Part shown: positions 22,040 to 32,375 of the stretch, in pieces
How positions within the stretch are numbered: position 1 is the stretch's first letter
Layout: each line of letters begins with the position of its first letter
Notes under the pieces: generated by a model
Seen by the model: only the letters and a program-made list of their open reading frames with translations
The model's database searches: none
What the model was told of the DNA's origin: nothing
Assembly (NCBI GenBank): GCA_032433765.1
Contig: JAVIAB010000049.1
Location: forward strand, 22,349,403 to 22,413,402
Length of the DNA stretch: 64,000 nucleotides
Direction of reading: 5' to 3'
Source of the DNA: Megaustenia siamemsis
Lineage: Eukaryota > Mollusca > Gastropoda > Stylommatophora > Ariophantidae
Translations under genes and position numbers: made by a program

Positions 22040-22486
22040 CCCTGTGGAGCATAGGTCTTCAACAAACACTTTCAGCTCCCAGTGGAGCATAGGTCTTCAA
22101 CAAACACTTTCAGTTCCCAGTAGAGCATAGGTCTTCAACAAACACTTTCAGCTCCCAGTGGAGCATAGGTCTTCAACAAACACTTTCAGCTCCCAGTGGT
22201 GCATAGGTCTTCAACAAACACTTTTAGCTCCCAGTGGAGCATAGGTCTTCAACAAACACTTTCAGCTCCCAGTGGAGCATAGGTCTTCAAAAAACACTTT
22301 CAGGTCTCAGTGGAGCATAGGTCTTCAACAAACACTATTAGTTCCCAGTGGAGCATAGGTCTTCAACAAACACTTTCAGTTCCCAGTAGAGCATAGGTCT
22401 TCAACAAACACTTTCAGCTCCCAGTGGAGCATAGGTCTTCAACAAACACTTTCAGCTCCCAGTGGAGCATAGGTCTTCAACAAACA
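22040..22486 (-). repeat. 38-bp LINE-C-derived minisatellite, about 12 copies
   Basis: Unit GGTCTTCAACAAACACTTTC + AGCTCCCAGTGGAGCATA, closer to the LINE-C terminus at 3.5 kb (CAGTGGAGC) than the 8.6-kb array (CTGTGGAGC). It borders the LINE-C body at 22487. Confidence 0.95.
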
Positions 22487-22735
22487 CTTTCCAAGTCGTT
22501 CTGTTTCTTGCCATTCTTTTAAGATCATTCCATGTCTTCCCCATCATCTTCATCTCTGCTTCTATCTGTCTTCTCCAAGAATTCATTGGTCTTCCTCTTT
22601 GTCTTTTCCCCTGGGGATTCCAAAAAAGAGCCTGTTGTGTAATACTCACAGTTGGCTTCCGCAGTGTGTGTCCTATCCAGCGCCATCATCTTCCCTTTAT
22701 CTCTTTATCCACTGGCACTGGCCTGGTACTTAAAC
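22487..22735 (-). mobile_element. LINE-C C-terminal fragment
   Basis: Minus strand: SITQQALFWNPQGKRQRGRP, MNSWRRQIEAEMKMMGKTW, KVFVEDLCSTGS. Truncated after GHTLRKP-region DNA near 22735. Continuous with the 12-copy array. Confidence 0.88.
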
Positions 22736-22783
22736 AGACAGCCCTTATCTTTCCTGGATGACGGATTTACTTTCTCTCTTTTC

Positions 22784-22900
22784 TTTGACTTATCCATGTT
22801 TGTGAAGTTTTTTCGGCTGATTTTATTTACAGTATGGGATAGCCAGTCCCATGACCAACCCTCCTTTCTCGCCTCTTACGAACATGCCTGGTAGGGTACA
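22784..22900 (+). repeat. Dispersed repeat R5, copy 2
   Basis: Inverse orientation to 11024-11127, with the core TATGGGATAGCCAGTCCCAT. Followed by GC-rich sequence (22900-22950) not seen elsewhere in the window. Confidence 0.6.
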
Positions 22901-23038
22901 GCGCCGCTATTCTTTACACCCCTTTCGGGCCCCGGCAGCGCACGGGCGACAAAGAGATATGTTAAACGTGAAAACAAAGGACAAGACGACATGTTTATTT
23001 ACAATCGATGGCTTTTAAGTTCACTAAAGACTTAAATT

Positions 23039-23357
23039 CTTCCTCTTCTACCTTTCAGCTCCCTGTGGAGCATAGGTCTTCAACAAACACTTTCAGCTCC
23101 CAGTGGAGCATAGGTCTTCAACAAACACTTTCAGCTCCCAGTGGAGCATAGGTCTTCAACAAACACTTTCAGCTCCCAGTGGAGCATAGGTCTTCAATAA
23201 ACACTTTCAGCTCCCATTGGAGCATAAGTCTTCAACAAACACTTTCCAAGCCTTTCTGTTTATTCCCATTATTTTACAATCGTTCCATGTCTTCCCCATC
23301 ATCTTCATCTCTGCTTCCATCTGTCTTCTCCAAGAATACCTTGGTCTTCCTCTTTGT
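23039..23357 (-). mobile_element. LINE-C insertion with its array inside one duplication-bounded unit
   Basis: A direct repeat CTAAAGACTTAAATT (at least 13 bp safely outside the element) lies at 23024-23038 and 23358-23372. Between the two are the reversed tail TTCCTCTTCTACC, about 5 of the 38-bp units, and 110 bp of LINE-C body (RPRYSWRRQMEAEMKMMGKT region). The array is thus part of the inserted unit. Confidence 0.88.
23055..23250 (-). repeat. 38-bp LINE-C-derived minisatellite, about 5 copies
   Basis: Same unit as at 22.0 kb (CTCCCAGTGGAGCATAGG). Lies within the LINE-C insertion at 23039-23357. Confidence 0.95.
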
Positions 23358-23379
23358 CTAAAGACTTAAATTAGTGCAG

Positions 23380-23555
23380 GAAAATGTTGGCGACCTGGAT
23401 GCATACTGACCACATCACCTATAAGAGGTGCCGTATGAACACTATCTACCGTATTACTCATACGAATAAAAGGCGTGGATATAACCGTTGAACATATTGT
23501 CTGCATATTTTCTCAGTGTCTATCTTCTGTCAGAGATCATTCGTGTCAAGTTAAA
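23380..23555 (+). mobile_element. LINE C-terminal fragment (RNase H-type)
   Basis: Frame reads RRGVDITVEHIVCIFSQCLS then SVRDHSCQV. The VEHI..C....R pattern is a known segment past the RNase H of I/Jockey-type elements. Upstream frames are broken. Confidence 0.45.
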
Positions 23556-24240
23556 AAAAAATACAACAATGATAGACATAAGATAAGAAAAGAAAGAGAC
23601 AATTACAGGAAGCAGGGAAGGACTGAATGAAGGAAGGAAGGAAAGTAGGAAAAAAGGAAGGAAGGAAGGATAATAATAAAAAAACAACTAAATAAAGGTT
23701 GTAGCAAATAAATGGAAGAAATAAAGAAAGAAGGAAAGAAAGGAGTAAAAAAAAATAAAGTAAAGTACCCCCGTCACGCCAAGTGGCGTATAGGGAATAT
23801 GGTGTTAGTGACCCTATATTTTACAGACCTTCAGCACATGATTTTTGGGGTAATGTGGTCAGTATTACGCCCGTGCTGCTTTACTTTCCCAGAAAAATCC
23901 GGTACCCATTTAAGGCTGGGTGAACCCGGAACCCCTTGTCCGTGGTAGTCCAGTTCACTAACCACTGAGCTATCGCGGCTCCCAAGGAAAGAAAGGAGAA
24001 CAGAAAAAAAAACCAATAAAAGAAATAAAGAATGAAAAAAAGACAGAAAGAAAGATATAAATAAAAAGAAATAAAGGGGAAAAAATGAGAAGAAAAATGT
24101 TGTAATGAAAATAAAACGAATGAAATAAATTAATACATAATAAATAAAGAAAAAAAGTTAAGAAACAACAAACGAGCGAAAGATTGAATGATAGTAAGAA
24201 TGACGGAAGAAAAGAATGACGAATGAAAGAGAGAGAAAGC
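23556..24240. repeat. Purine-rich tract (GGAA, AAAG, AAAT) holding a SINE-1
   Basis: Imperfect GGAA and AAAG repeats (GAAGGAAGGAAGG at 23627-23670; AAAGAAATAAAG from 24000). SINE-1 sits at 23746-23983 within it. Confidence 0.8.
23746..23983 (-). mobile_element. SINE-1 copy with target-site duplication
   Basis: Perfect 15-bp direct repeat AAGGAAAGAAAGGAG at 23731-23745 and 23984-23998. The 5' end on the minus strand is GGGAGCCGCGATAGCTC. The body lacks about 20 bp before the B-box region relative to other copies. Confidence 0.9.
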
Positions 24241-24688
24241 TATCTCGGAATACCTTATGACTTATATCCAATCTAGTGTTAATGGCTTTCCCGTGTGTTA
24301 CCGGGGCTTCATTATGAGGGAAGTAAAGAATAGTGACACTGTGTCCTTCCAGGCAAGTCGTAAGAGGCGACTAAGGAGATTGATCGATGGCATGACAAGC
24401 CGTCATTGTAAAAAAGTATTGTTATGGAAACAGAGCCATATATTTTAGAAGCAGTGATCTCTGCAATATGTGTCACTTTGGCATGCAAGGTTTCTGTTTT
24501 TGAGATTGTGGTTCTGCCCTATGTGCCGTCTTCGGCTCGAAAGGACAATAGATAGATATAATGGCATTTGCTTTCGCGATCATGAGCAATTTGGTCAACA
24601 TCACACAAGGCCGCCACAAGAGTTCAAGACCTAAAGCTCTGGTACAAATTTTCATGTGCTGGGTAAATCACGAACTGAGAGAAACCTC
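24241..24688. other. No gene recognised
   Basis: Mixed-composition DNA. Contains GGCAAGTCGTAAGAGGCGAC at about 24353, which looks like dispersed-repeat sequence from memory but has no second copy here. Open frames of about 60 codons carry no motif. Confidence 0.4.
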
Positions 24689-24990
24689 GCTGAAGTTAAA
24701 ATGTGACACCTATCAACTGAGTCATGAAATGTGACACATGTCAACTGAGTCAAGAAATGTGACAGCTGTCAACTGAGTCAAGAAATGTGACACCTGTCAA
24801 CTGAGTCAAGAAATGTGACGCCTGTCAACTGAGTCAAGAAATGTGACACTTGTCAACCGAGTCAAGAAATGTGACGCCTGTCAACTGAGTCAAGAAATGT
24901 GACGCCTGTCAATTGAGTCAAGAAATGTGACGCCTGTCAAATGAGTCAAGAAATGGGACAGCTGTCAACCGAGTCAGGAAATGTGCGAAT
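24689..24990 (+). repeat. 28-bp minisatellite, about 10 copies
   Basis: Unit GTCAACTGAGTCAAGAAATG + TGACACCT (28 bp). Point variants CACC/CGCC/CAGC distinguish units. Confidence 0.95.
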
Positions 24991-25184
24991 TGATTGACTC
25001 CAACAATTACTTCCCTTCTTACAGTCTCTCATTTCTTTAGTTAAGAAGTTTTCAGTAAAATATTCTTCTGCAGTGTGTGTCTTATTATTCACATATCAGA
25101 CAAAGTCTGCTTGTTATGAACTTGAATTAACTATAGAAGATCACCATACAGCGGTGTGTTATTACTATTTAATCATCTTCTTCC

Positions 25185-25750
25185 TTTCTTCCTCATTTGC
25201 CTTCCAGCGTCGAGGGGAGATGTAATTTGTGGTCATTTACTTTTCTGTTTGCCTCTGCTGCTGTTATGTTTCATAGTGTTTCTAATATTCCATCAATTCA
25301 TTTTATTTTTCGTGGTCGGCTCTTGGATCTGGTGTTCTCGTAACGTTTATTGAAGGATTGTTGTGTTGTGTTTTGATTTTTTTTCTGTCCTACCACGTGG
25401 CCAAGCCATTTTATCTGTTGTTTCTTTCTGTATTCTATAGCGGAAATTATCCCTGGCTTTTTGTCTCAGTTCTTCATTTCTGATCTAATCTCTCTGACTT
25501 TTCCTGTCCTTCGTCTAACACATTTCATCTCAGTAGAGGTTATTTTCTTATTGTTCTTGCAGCCCAGGACCGGCATTGGTAGCACAACGTTGGGATAAAG
25601 ATTGTATAGTAGAGTACCCGATTTGCCTCTTATTTACTTGTTAGACAATAGTGGTGATAGCTGTCCAATGATTTGACAAGCTTTGATGCATCTTAAGTCT
25701 ATTTCTACTGCTTGAGAGTTATCGTTTGCTGCTTTCATCATGAGAATTAT
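25185..25750 (-). mobile_element. LINE-E fragment
   Basis: Minus-strand DNA matches LINE-E at 12.1 and 38.3 kb: FDASKLVKSL-like start near 25700, then the SWTLDARTIRK, EMKCVRR, KKQQIKWLGHVV and SRPRK regions with frameshifts, and the CTCCCCTCGACGCTGGAAGG end near 25200. The plus-strand 65-codon frame here is a shadow. Confidence 0.75.
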
Positions 25751-25754
25751 GTAG

Positions 25755-26215
25755 CGTTTCTCAGCTGAAACATGACTCCCATTGGCAGTTCATCTAAAAG
25801 CTTTCTCTGCTGAAACATGACTCCCATTGGCAGTTCATCTGAAAGCTTTCTCTGCTGAAACATGACTCCCATTGGCAGTTCATCTGAAAGCTTTCTCAGC
25901 TGAAACATGACTCCCATTGGCAGTTAATCTGAAAGCTTTCTCTGCTGAAACATGACTCCCATTGGCAGTTCATCTGAAAGCTTTCTCTGCTGAAACATGA
26001 CTCCCATTGGCAGTTCATCTGAAAGCTTTCTCTGCTGAAACATGACTCCCATTGGCAGTTCATCTGAAAGCTTTCTCAGCTGAAACATGACTCCCATTGG
26101 CAGTTCATCTGAAAGCTTTCTCTGCTGAAACATGACTCCCATTGGCAGTTCATCTGAAAGCTTTCTCTGCTGAAACATGACTCCCATTGGCAGTTCATCT
26201 GAAAGCTTTCTCTGC
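25755..26215 (-). repeat. 45-bp minisatellite, about 10 copies, open on the minus strand
   Basis: Unit CTTTCTCTGCTGAAACATGA + CTCCCATTGGCAGTTCATCT + GAAAG. 45 is a multiple of 3, so the minus strand reads a 15-residue repeat MGVMFQQRKLSDELP without stops. No initiation context or neighbours support a gene. Units are nearly identical, so the expansion is recent. Confidence 0.93.
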
Positions 26216-26285
26216 CCTGAATAAAGTGTCCAGCGTTTGCTGCTCCCAGCTCATCTGTGTTTTCTTGCGCGCACCTTCTTTTGGA

Positions 26286-26640
26286 TCTCTCTCTCTCTCT
26301 CTCCCTCTCTCTCTGTCTGTCTCTCGGTTACCTCTAACCTAACCTTTAATCCTAACCTCCAACCCTAACCTCCAACTTTAACCTTTAACCCTAACCTCCA
26401 ACCCTAACCTTTAACCCTAACCTCCAACCCTAACCTTTAATCCTAACCTCCAACCCTAACCTTTAACCCTAACCTCCAACCCTAACCTCTAACCCTAACC
26501 TTTAACCCTAACCTCCAATCCTAACCTCTAACCCTAACCTCTAACCCTAACCTCTAACCCTAACCTCCAACCCTAACCTCTAACCCTAACCTCTAACCCT
26601 AACCTTTAACCCTAACCTTTAACTCTAACCTCTAAAAATA
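26286..26640 (+). repeat. Telomere-like CCCTAA minisatellite behind a (CT)n run
   Basis: (CT)n at 26286-26325, then about 23 units of 13 bp from 26331: CCCTAA joined to CCTYYAA (CCTCTAA, CCTTTAA, CCTCCAA). CCCTAA is the reverse of TTAGGG, the ancestral animal telomere unit, but every second unit is altered, so this is an internal degenerate array. Confidence 0.92.
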
Positions 26641-26682
26641 TCCCACATAAATGTTTTCCCTAAGCCATTTAATCGTTTCCAT

Positions 26683-27035
26683 CATCATCATGTGCCATAC
26701 CGGTTGGCGTAGGCGATCATGTCCCGCCACAATTTTCTATCTACAGTGCATCGTATCAGTTCTGTTGTTGACTGTTTTCCATGCCATGACACCAAGCTAT
26801 CTAATATTTTCGCTCTTGTCGTCTGAGATCTCTCTTTCCTTGTATTTCACCAGTTGTAACCAAGTATTCCAACTTTCCTCTTCTCATGATGTGCCCGAAA
26901 AATGTTGATTGTTTCTTTCTGTTGTTTGTTAGGACCTCCCTTTTTGTGTTGGCCTCTTTGAGAATGTCCTCATTGGTCTTTTCAGCTGTCCAGGGAACTT
27001 TCAACTTTCTTCTGAGAAATCTCATCTCTGTGATT
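26683..27035 (-). mobile_element. LINE-B 3' fragment
   Basis: Starts with CATCATCATCATGTGCC. The minus strand has RFLRRKLKVPWTAEKTNEDI, LKEANTKREVLTNNRKKQST, FFGHIMRRGKLEYLVTTGE. 74 codons are open (26801-27025). Inserted next to the telomere-like array. Confidence 0.87.
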
Positions 27036-27049
27036 ATATATCTATATTC

Positions 27050-27120
27050 GTCATCTAGTTAGTCTATTTAGCTGTTTAGAGAGCTTTCAACATTCGCATA
27101 AGAAACCCTATCTCTGACTG
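27050..27120 (-). mobile_element. LINE-B sliver, partial duplication
   Basis: The GCTGT-TAGAGAGCTTTCAAC and CTATCTCTGAC blocks repeat the 26985-27035 segment in the same orientation. Either a second truncated insertion or a local duplication. Confidence 0.5.
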
Positions 27121-27134
27121 CTCTAATCTTGTAC

Positions 27135-27385
27135 GCGTGGCAGTGCGGCTAAAACCACTGTTCCGTTAGCTGAAAAGCTGACGTACGGTGTTCGAAACCC
27201 GCGGTAGACAGAAAGGATTTTTTCTAGTCGGGGGTGGAATAAAAATCCTGAGTCTTACACGTCGTGGCGACTGCATGACCAAGCGGCCTTTATCCCTCTG
27301 GTTCTATCGTTGCCCCCCCCACCCCCCGACATACACCAGCAATGGTACTATGTGTCGTAAAGATAATTTTATTTTACTGTCTATA
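27135..27385 (+). mobile_element. SINE-3 copy 1
   Basis: Head GCGTGGCAGTGCGGCTAAAA, B-box-like GTGTTCGAAACCCGCGG, body with GGGGGTGGAATAAAAATCCT and ACCAAGCGGCCTTTATCCC, end GTCGTAAAGATAATTTT. Second copy at 49135-49361. This one has a C-run expansion (CCCCCCCCACCCCCCG). Confidence 0.75.
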
Positions 27386-27587
27386 ATTTGCTTCTATATG
27401 TCAGAATTGGTTCTATATAGCACCAATGATCTATGATGCTAGAAATATTCAAATTGTTATATTTTTCTTCTTTATCTATTTTAACCAGTTTTCTGGAATT
27501 TGACATTGTTGCCAAATTGACATGTTTATATTTGTTTTAACTTCGTGGTACTCTGAGCTTTCTTCTGCAAAACTTGCATTAGAAGGC

Positions 27588-27904
27588 TCTTCTTCTTCTT
27601 CTACATTCTTAGCTCCCGGTTGAGCATAGGTCCTCTAAAAACACCTTCCAGGTCGTTCTGTTTTTTGCCATTCTTTTAAGATCATTCCATGTTTTCCCCA
27701 TCATCTTCATCTCTGCTTCTATCTGTCTTCTCCAAGAATTCCTTGGTCTTCCTCTTTGTCTTTTCCCCTGGGGATTCCAAAAAAGGGTCTGTTGAGTAAT
27801 ACTCTCAGTTGGCTTCCGTAGTGTATGTCCTATCCAGCGGCATCGTCTTCGCTGTATCTCTTCATCCACTGGTGTTTGACTGGTACATTTCCATAATTCT
27901 ATGT
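27588..27904 (-). mobile_element. LINE-C 3' fragment with target-site duplication
   Basis: Minus strand: ELWKCTSQTPVDEEIQRRRC, RWIGHTLRKPTESITQQ, VFLEDLCSTGS, tail (GAA)n. Direct repeat TGCATTAGAAGGC / TGCATTACAAGGC (13 bp, one mismatch) at 27575-27587 and 27904-27916. No 38-bp array: a single terminal unit. Confidence 0.88.
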
Positions 27905-28119
27905 GCATTACAAGGCACTGGAGTATTTTTCAACAAATTAGTCGAGAGTCCATGTTGCACAACTATATGTTTGTATGGAAAAATATAATTATAAAAATTA
28001 GACTTTTATTACTGTACATATAGAAGTTACCTTCTTAAAATACGCAAATTGGTAAAAGAACTAAAACAGCAATGATAAAAGCGCTACACTCATTATCGCA
28101 CTCAAACCGAATAAATTGT

Positions 28120-28675
28120 GAAATATGAAAAAAAGAAATGAATATGTTAAATATGACAATCTAAATGTAAAGATAAAACATAATAAGTTAGATATTGCAA
28201 TCTAAATTTAAAGATAAGAAAAAGTATAAGTTAAATATTGCAATCTAAATGTAAAGATAAAAAAAATATAAGTTAAATATTGCAATCTAAATGTAAAGAT
28301 AAGAAAAAGTATAAGTTAAATATTGCAATCTAAATGTAAAGATAAAAAAATATATGTTAAATATGACAATCTAAATGTAAAGATAAAACATAATAAGTTA
28401 GATATTGCAATCTTAATGTAAAGATAAGAAAAAGTATAAGTTAAATATTGCAATCTAAATGTAAAGATAAGAAAATATAAGTTAAATATTGCATTCTAAA
28501 TGTAAAGATATAAAAGAATAAGTTAAATATTGCAATCTAAATGTAAAGATAAAATTAATAAGTTAAATATTGCAATCTAAATGTAAAGATAAAATTAATA
28601 AGCTAAATATTGCAATCTAAATGTAAAGATAAAATTAATAAGTTAAATATTGCAATCTAAATGTAAAGATAAAAA
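28120..28675 (+). repeat. AT-rich minisatellite, 40-44-bp unit, about 13 copies
   Basis: Unit AAGTTAAATATTGCAATCTA + AATGTAAAGATAAAA with a variable A-rich linker. Last four units are a regular 40 bp; earlier ones vary at the linker. Confidence 0.93.
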
Positions 28676-29070
28676 AAAGGCTCGAGTGATGTCCTTGTGG
28701 TATTTAGCTGATAACTAAAACGAGAAGACACGTTTTGCGAGGATTACCGAGGGCGGGCGCCTTCCTGAGTGACAGACCTCACGCGCTGAGACAATCAAAC
28801 CGGATTCTGGTAGCGTGCTGCCAGCTGTCTTTGTGTGGCGTTAGCGGAGAGAGGGAGAAAGAGGGAAAGCCTGAGAGAGATTAGAATAGGTGAGAGAAGG
28901 AGAGAGAGAGAGAGAGAGCTGGTATTTTAAACGTCGGGTCCAGGAAAGTGGTGGAACGAAGAGGCTGCAACAGCCGTTGTAATGATAGCTTTTAAGACTT
29001 GCACATGCAGTGTTTAAGGTTGTCTGTAAACTTTGGGTAATGGCTGCACTCTCTGGCATATTGATGTCCA
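28676..29070. other. No gene recognised; short (GA)n
   Basis: Unique-looking sequence between two arrays, with (GA)n at about 28893-28918. No supported frame. Confidence 0.4.
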
Positions 29071-29580
29071 TTATATGCTCTGAGAAAGAAAGAAAGGAAG
29101 GAAGAAAGAAAGAACGAAAAAAATAAAGAAAGAAATAAATAAAAGAGAAAGAAAGAATGAAAGAGCGAAAGAATGAAAAAAGAAAGAAAGAAAGAAAGAC
29201 AAAAAAAAAGAAAGAGAATAAGAATGGATGAAAGAAAGAAAAAAGAAAGAAAGATAGAAGGAAAAAAAGAAAGACAGAAAGAAAGACAGAAATAAAGAAT
29301 GAAAAAAGAAAGAAAGAAAGAAAGAAAGCAAGCAAAAAAGAAAGAAAGAACGAAAGAATGAAAGAAAGAAAAAAAGGAAAAAAGAAAGAAAGAAAGCAAG
29401 GAAGAAAGAAAGAACGAAAGAAAGAAAGAACGAAAGAAAGAAAGAAAAAAAGAAAGAAAGAAAGTAAAAATAGAAAAAAATGAAAGACAGAAAGAACGAA
29501 CGAAAAAAGGAAGAGAGAATGCAAAAAAGAAGAATAAAAGAAAGAAATAAAGAAAGCAAGCATAAAGAAAGAAAGAAATA

Positions 29581-29612
<32 letters not shown>

Positions 29613-29940
29613 AAAAAAAAAAAGAAAGATAGAAAGAAAGCAAGAAAATAAAAATGGAAAAAAAATGAAAGAAAGAAAGAAAGAACGGAAAAAAGAAAGA
29701 AAGAAAGAAAGAACGAACGAAAAAATGAAGAGAGAAAGCAAAAAAGAAGAACAAATGAAAAAAGCAAGGAAGAATGAAAGAAAGAAAGAAAGAAAGAACA
29801 CATAAAGAAAGAAATAAAGAAAGAAAGAAAGAAAGAAAGAAGAAAAGAAAGATAGAAAGAAAGCAAGAAAGTAAAAATGGAAAAAAATGAAAGAAAGAAA
29901 GAACGGAAAAAAGAAAGAAAGAAAGAAAGAAAGAAATATA
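29071..29940. repeat. (GAAA)n tract, about 870 bp, imperfect
   Basis: Dominant AAAG/GAAA units with GAAC, AAAT and GCAAG variants. The block GAAAGCAAGAAA-TAAAAATGG recurs at about 29455, 29635 and 29865, a higher-order repeat of about 180-230 bp. Minus-strand Phe/Ser/Leu frames up to 393 codons are artefacts. Confidence 0.95.
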
Positions 29941-30094
29941 TAACGAACGTAAAAACAACATACAGTGGAGATAGAAAGTCAATAACACAAGAAAGAAAGA
30001 ACAAACTGGATAAACTATACACTTATTCCAATACTTTGCTATCAACATCAAACTTGCACTAAATTTCCAGAAAAAAAAATTGTTTCCACTTCAG

Positions 30095-30430
30095 AGGTCA
30101 AAGCAAAGAAATGCATACAAATAGGAAGATGCAGTAAAGCTGAATGTGTAGATGAAATGAAAAAATAAATGAAAAAATTATTATGGTACGCTCCAGGTAT
30201 CACTGCAAACGAATTAAAATCCATAATTGCTCAACCGCCAGTGCCAGTGGAATCATCCGAATAATGAAAGGTAGCTGCAGTCCCATCATAGCAGTCTCAG
30301 CACATGCCAAAAGGCATGAGGCGAAAGGAAAAATGTTATGTTTTTATGAAAAATTTGAATGACGTTTCGGCTCAATAGGCCTTCAGTAGGAACAAACAAC
30401 ACAAACACACACACACAGATATATAAGTAA
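30095..30430 (-). mobile_element. PLE-like terminal sequence interrupted by R2
   Basis: Left part (GCAAAGAAATGCATACAAAT, GCAGTAAAGCTGAATGT) matches 5095-5165; right part (GACGTTTCGGCTCAATAGG, CCTTCAGTAGGAACAAACAA) matches 5235-5285. Between them 30195-30330 carries R2 sequence shared with 44035-44165. Confidence 0.55.
30195..30330 (+). repeat. Dispersed repeat R2, partial copy
   Basis: Matches 44030-44165: GAATTAAAATC-ATAATTGCT, GTGGAATCATCCGAAT, GCAGCTGCA-TCCC, CAGCACA-GCCAAAAG. Function unknown. Confidence 0.55.
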
Positions 30431-30527
30431 ATAAAATTAGCCCTCATTGTTAACTAATAAAGAAGTCTCTAATATAAAATATTTTGGAACTAGTATGAGA
30501 AATAATAATAGTCATAGAAGTAATAAT

Positions 30528-31212
30528 AGAAGTCGTGGTCATATCGAAGAAACAATCATCACCATTATGCAGCATAAAAATAAACAGGACAAATCTGAAA
30601 CAAGTGCAACGCGTCAAATACTTGGGCACAATAATAACATCAGATGGAAGATGCACCACAGAAATAAAAAGCAGAATAGCTCAGGCAAAAATAGCATTTT
30701 CAAAATGAAAAATGTCTTAACCAAACAAAATGATGTCAATAGAAGTTAGAAAGAGAGCTCATCGGTGCTATATAAAACCAATTCTGACATAAGGAAGCTA
30801 ATCATGGATAGTAGATAAACAAATAAAAATACGATTAGAGGCCAAAAAGGTGGGATTTCCCAGAATAATGTTGAAAGTTCCCTGGACAGCTAAACAGATA
30901 GAAGAAGATATTCTCAAAGAGGTTAACACAAAAAGGGAGCTCATAAAAAAACAGAAAGAAACAATCAACATTTTCGGGCACATCAAGAGAAGAGGAAAGT
31001 TGGAATACTTGGTTACAACTGGCAAAATACAAAATACAAGGAAAGAGAGATCCCGGACGACAAAGAGAGAAGAAACTATTTTTTTTTTTGATAGATAGCT
31101 TGGTGTCATGGCATGGAAGACAGTCAACAACAGAATTGATACGATGCACTGTTGATAGAAGATTGTGGAAGGACATAACCGCCTGTGCCTACCGGTATGG
31201 CACATGATGATG
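30528..31212 (+). mobile_element. LINE-B fragment
   Basis: DNA matches 33.2-33.9 kb reversed: TIMQHKNK-DKSETSAT region, LGHNN-TSDGRCTTEIKSRIA, then MGFPRIMLKVPWTAKQ, EEDILKEVNTKRELIKKQKE, FGHIKRRGKLEYLVTTGKIQ, with an inserted T-run near 31080. Ends in CACATGATGATG, followed within 90 bp by LINE-A. Confidence 0.8.
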
Positions 31213-31299
31213 CTATTTTTAGATGCTTTGTCATTCCTCTTATCTCTGCACTAGAGTTAATTAATTCAATGGTAAACAAATATGGTTTGGGTAAATAAA

Positions 31300-32295
31300 A
31301 ATAAAGAACATGTACTGGCAACAAACAGCAGTCATAAGAACTGGAAACCAATTGGGAATGTTTCAACAAATAAAACAGGGCGTTAGACAAGGTTGTGTGC
31401 TGTCACCAGATTTGTTTAATATTTATAGTGAGATTATTTTAAGATCAATAAGGGGCATGCCTTGAATAACAATTGGAGGGCATAATATAAATAATCTAAG
31501 GTAAGCTGATGATACAGTCTTAATCGCTAAGAGTGAAAATGAGTTACAAGAAATGTTAGATATTATAGTGAAAGAAAGCAAAAATAAAGGACTCAGCCTT
31601 AATAGCAAAAAGACAGAAGTAATGATAACAACAAAGAAAAAGACTCAGTGCAAAATAAAGACAAGTGGAACAATATTAAAACAGGTAAATGAATTTAAAT
31701 TTTTGGGAACTTTGTTAACCTCAGACGGAAGATGTACAAAAGAGGTGAGATGAAGAATGGCTCAGGCAAAAACAGCTTTCCAAAAAATTAGGAAGATATT
31801 ATGCAATCCATTTTTTACAAAAGAAACAAGAAAAGTTCTTAAGAAAAGACAAGTTCTTAAATGTTATGTAGAGCCAGTCTTAACATATGGATGTAAATCA
31901 TGGGCAATAGGACAACAGACAAGGAAATCATTGGAGTCTTTAGAAATGTGGTTTTACAGAAGAATGTTGAGGATATCATGGACAGCTAAGAAGAGTAACG
32001 AAAATGTTCTGAAAGCGGTCAATGCAAGAAGAGAGCTAATTTCCAATATTAGGAAGAAACAATCATCATTTTTTGGCCATGTAATGAGAAGAGAACAGCT
32101 GGAATATATTGTAACAACTGGGAAAATTGAGGGACGAAGAGATAGAGGAAAGCAACGAGAAAAAATACAAGACAGCTTATGAGAATGGTTTGGCAAAAGG
32201 TCAACAACAGGAAGGATAAATAACTGCGAGGTTGAAGGTTGTGGAGAGACATGATCACCTACGCCAGTAGGCCCGGTACTTGATGATAATGATGA
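31300..32295 (+). mobile_element. LINE-A, longest copy in the window, with RT palm region
   Basis: Reads QGVRQGCVLSPDLFNIYSEI (RT motif before the catalytic site), then ITIGGHNINNLR, the catalytic box as a stop plus ADD (Tyr of YADD is TAA), ENELQEMLDIIVKESKNKGL, TSGTILKQVNEFKFLGTLLT, RKVLKCYVEPVLTYGCKSW-like sequence, YRRMLRISWTAKKSNENVLK and MRREQLEYIVTTGKIEGRRD. Ends (TGATGATAATGATGA). Loss of the catalytic Tyr, two more stops and a 5' truncation kill it. No endonuclease domain. Confidence 0.9.
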
Positions 32296-32375
32296 TAACG
32301 GTGTAACAGCGACATATATTTACATAATATTGTTGTGTATAGTTATCTTATCAGTAATTACATACATACACTGTT

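Noticed and set aside
24689..24990. CRISPR-like appearance of regular short repeats (also 8.6, 12.7, 39.1, 54.3 kb)
   Set aside because: Units abut directly with no unique spacers, no cas genes exist nearby, and the surroundings are animal retroelements.
28841..30051. Phe/Ser/Leu-rich frames up to 393 codons that look like membrane proteins
   Set aside because: Minus-strand reading of the (GAAA)n tract; hydrophobicity follows from TTT and TCT codons.
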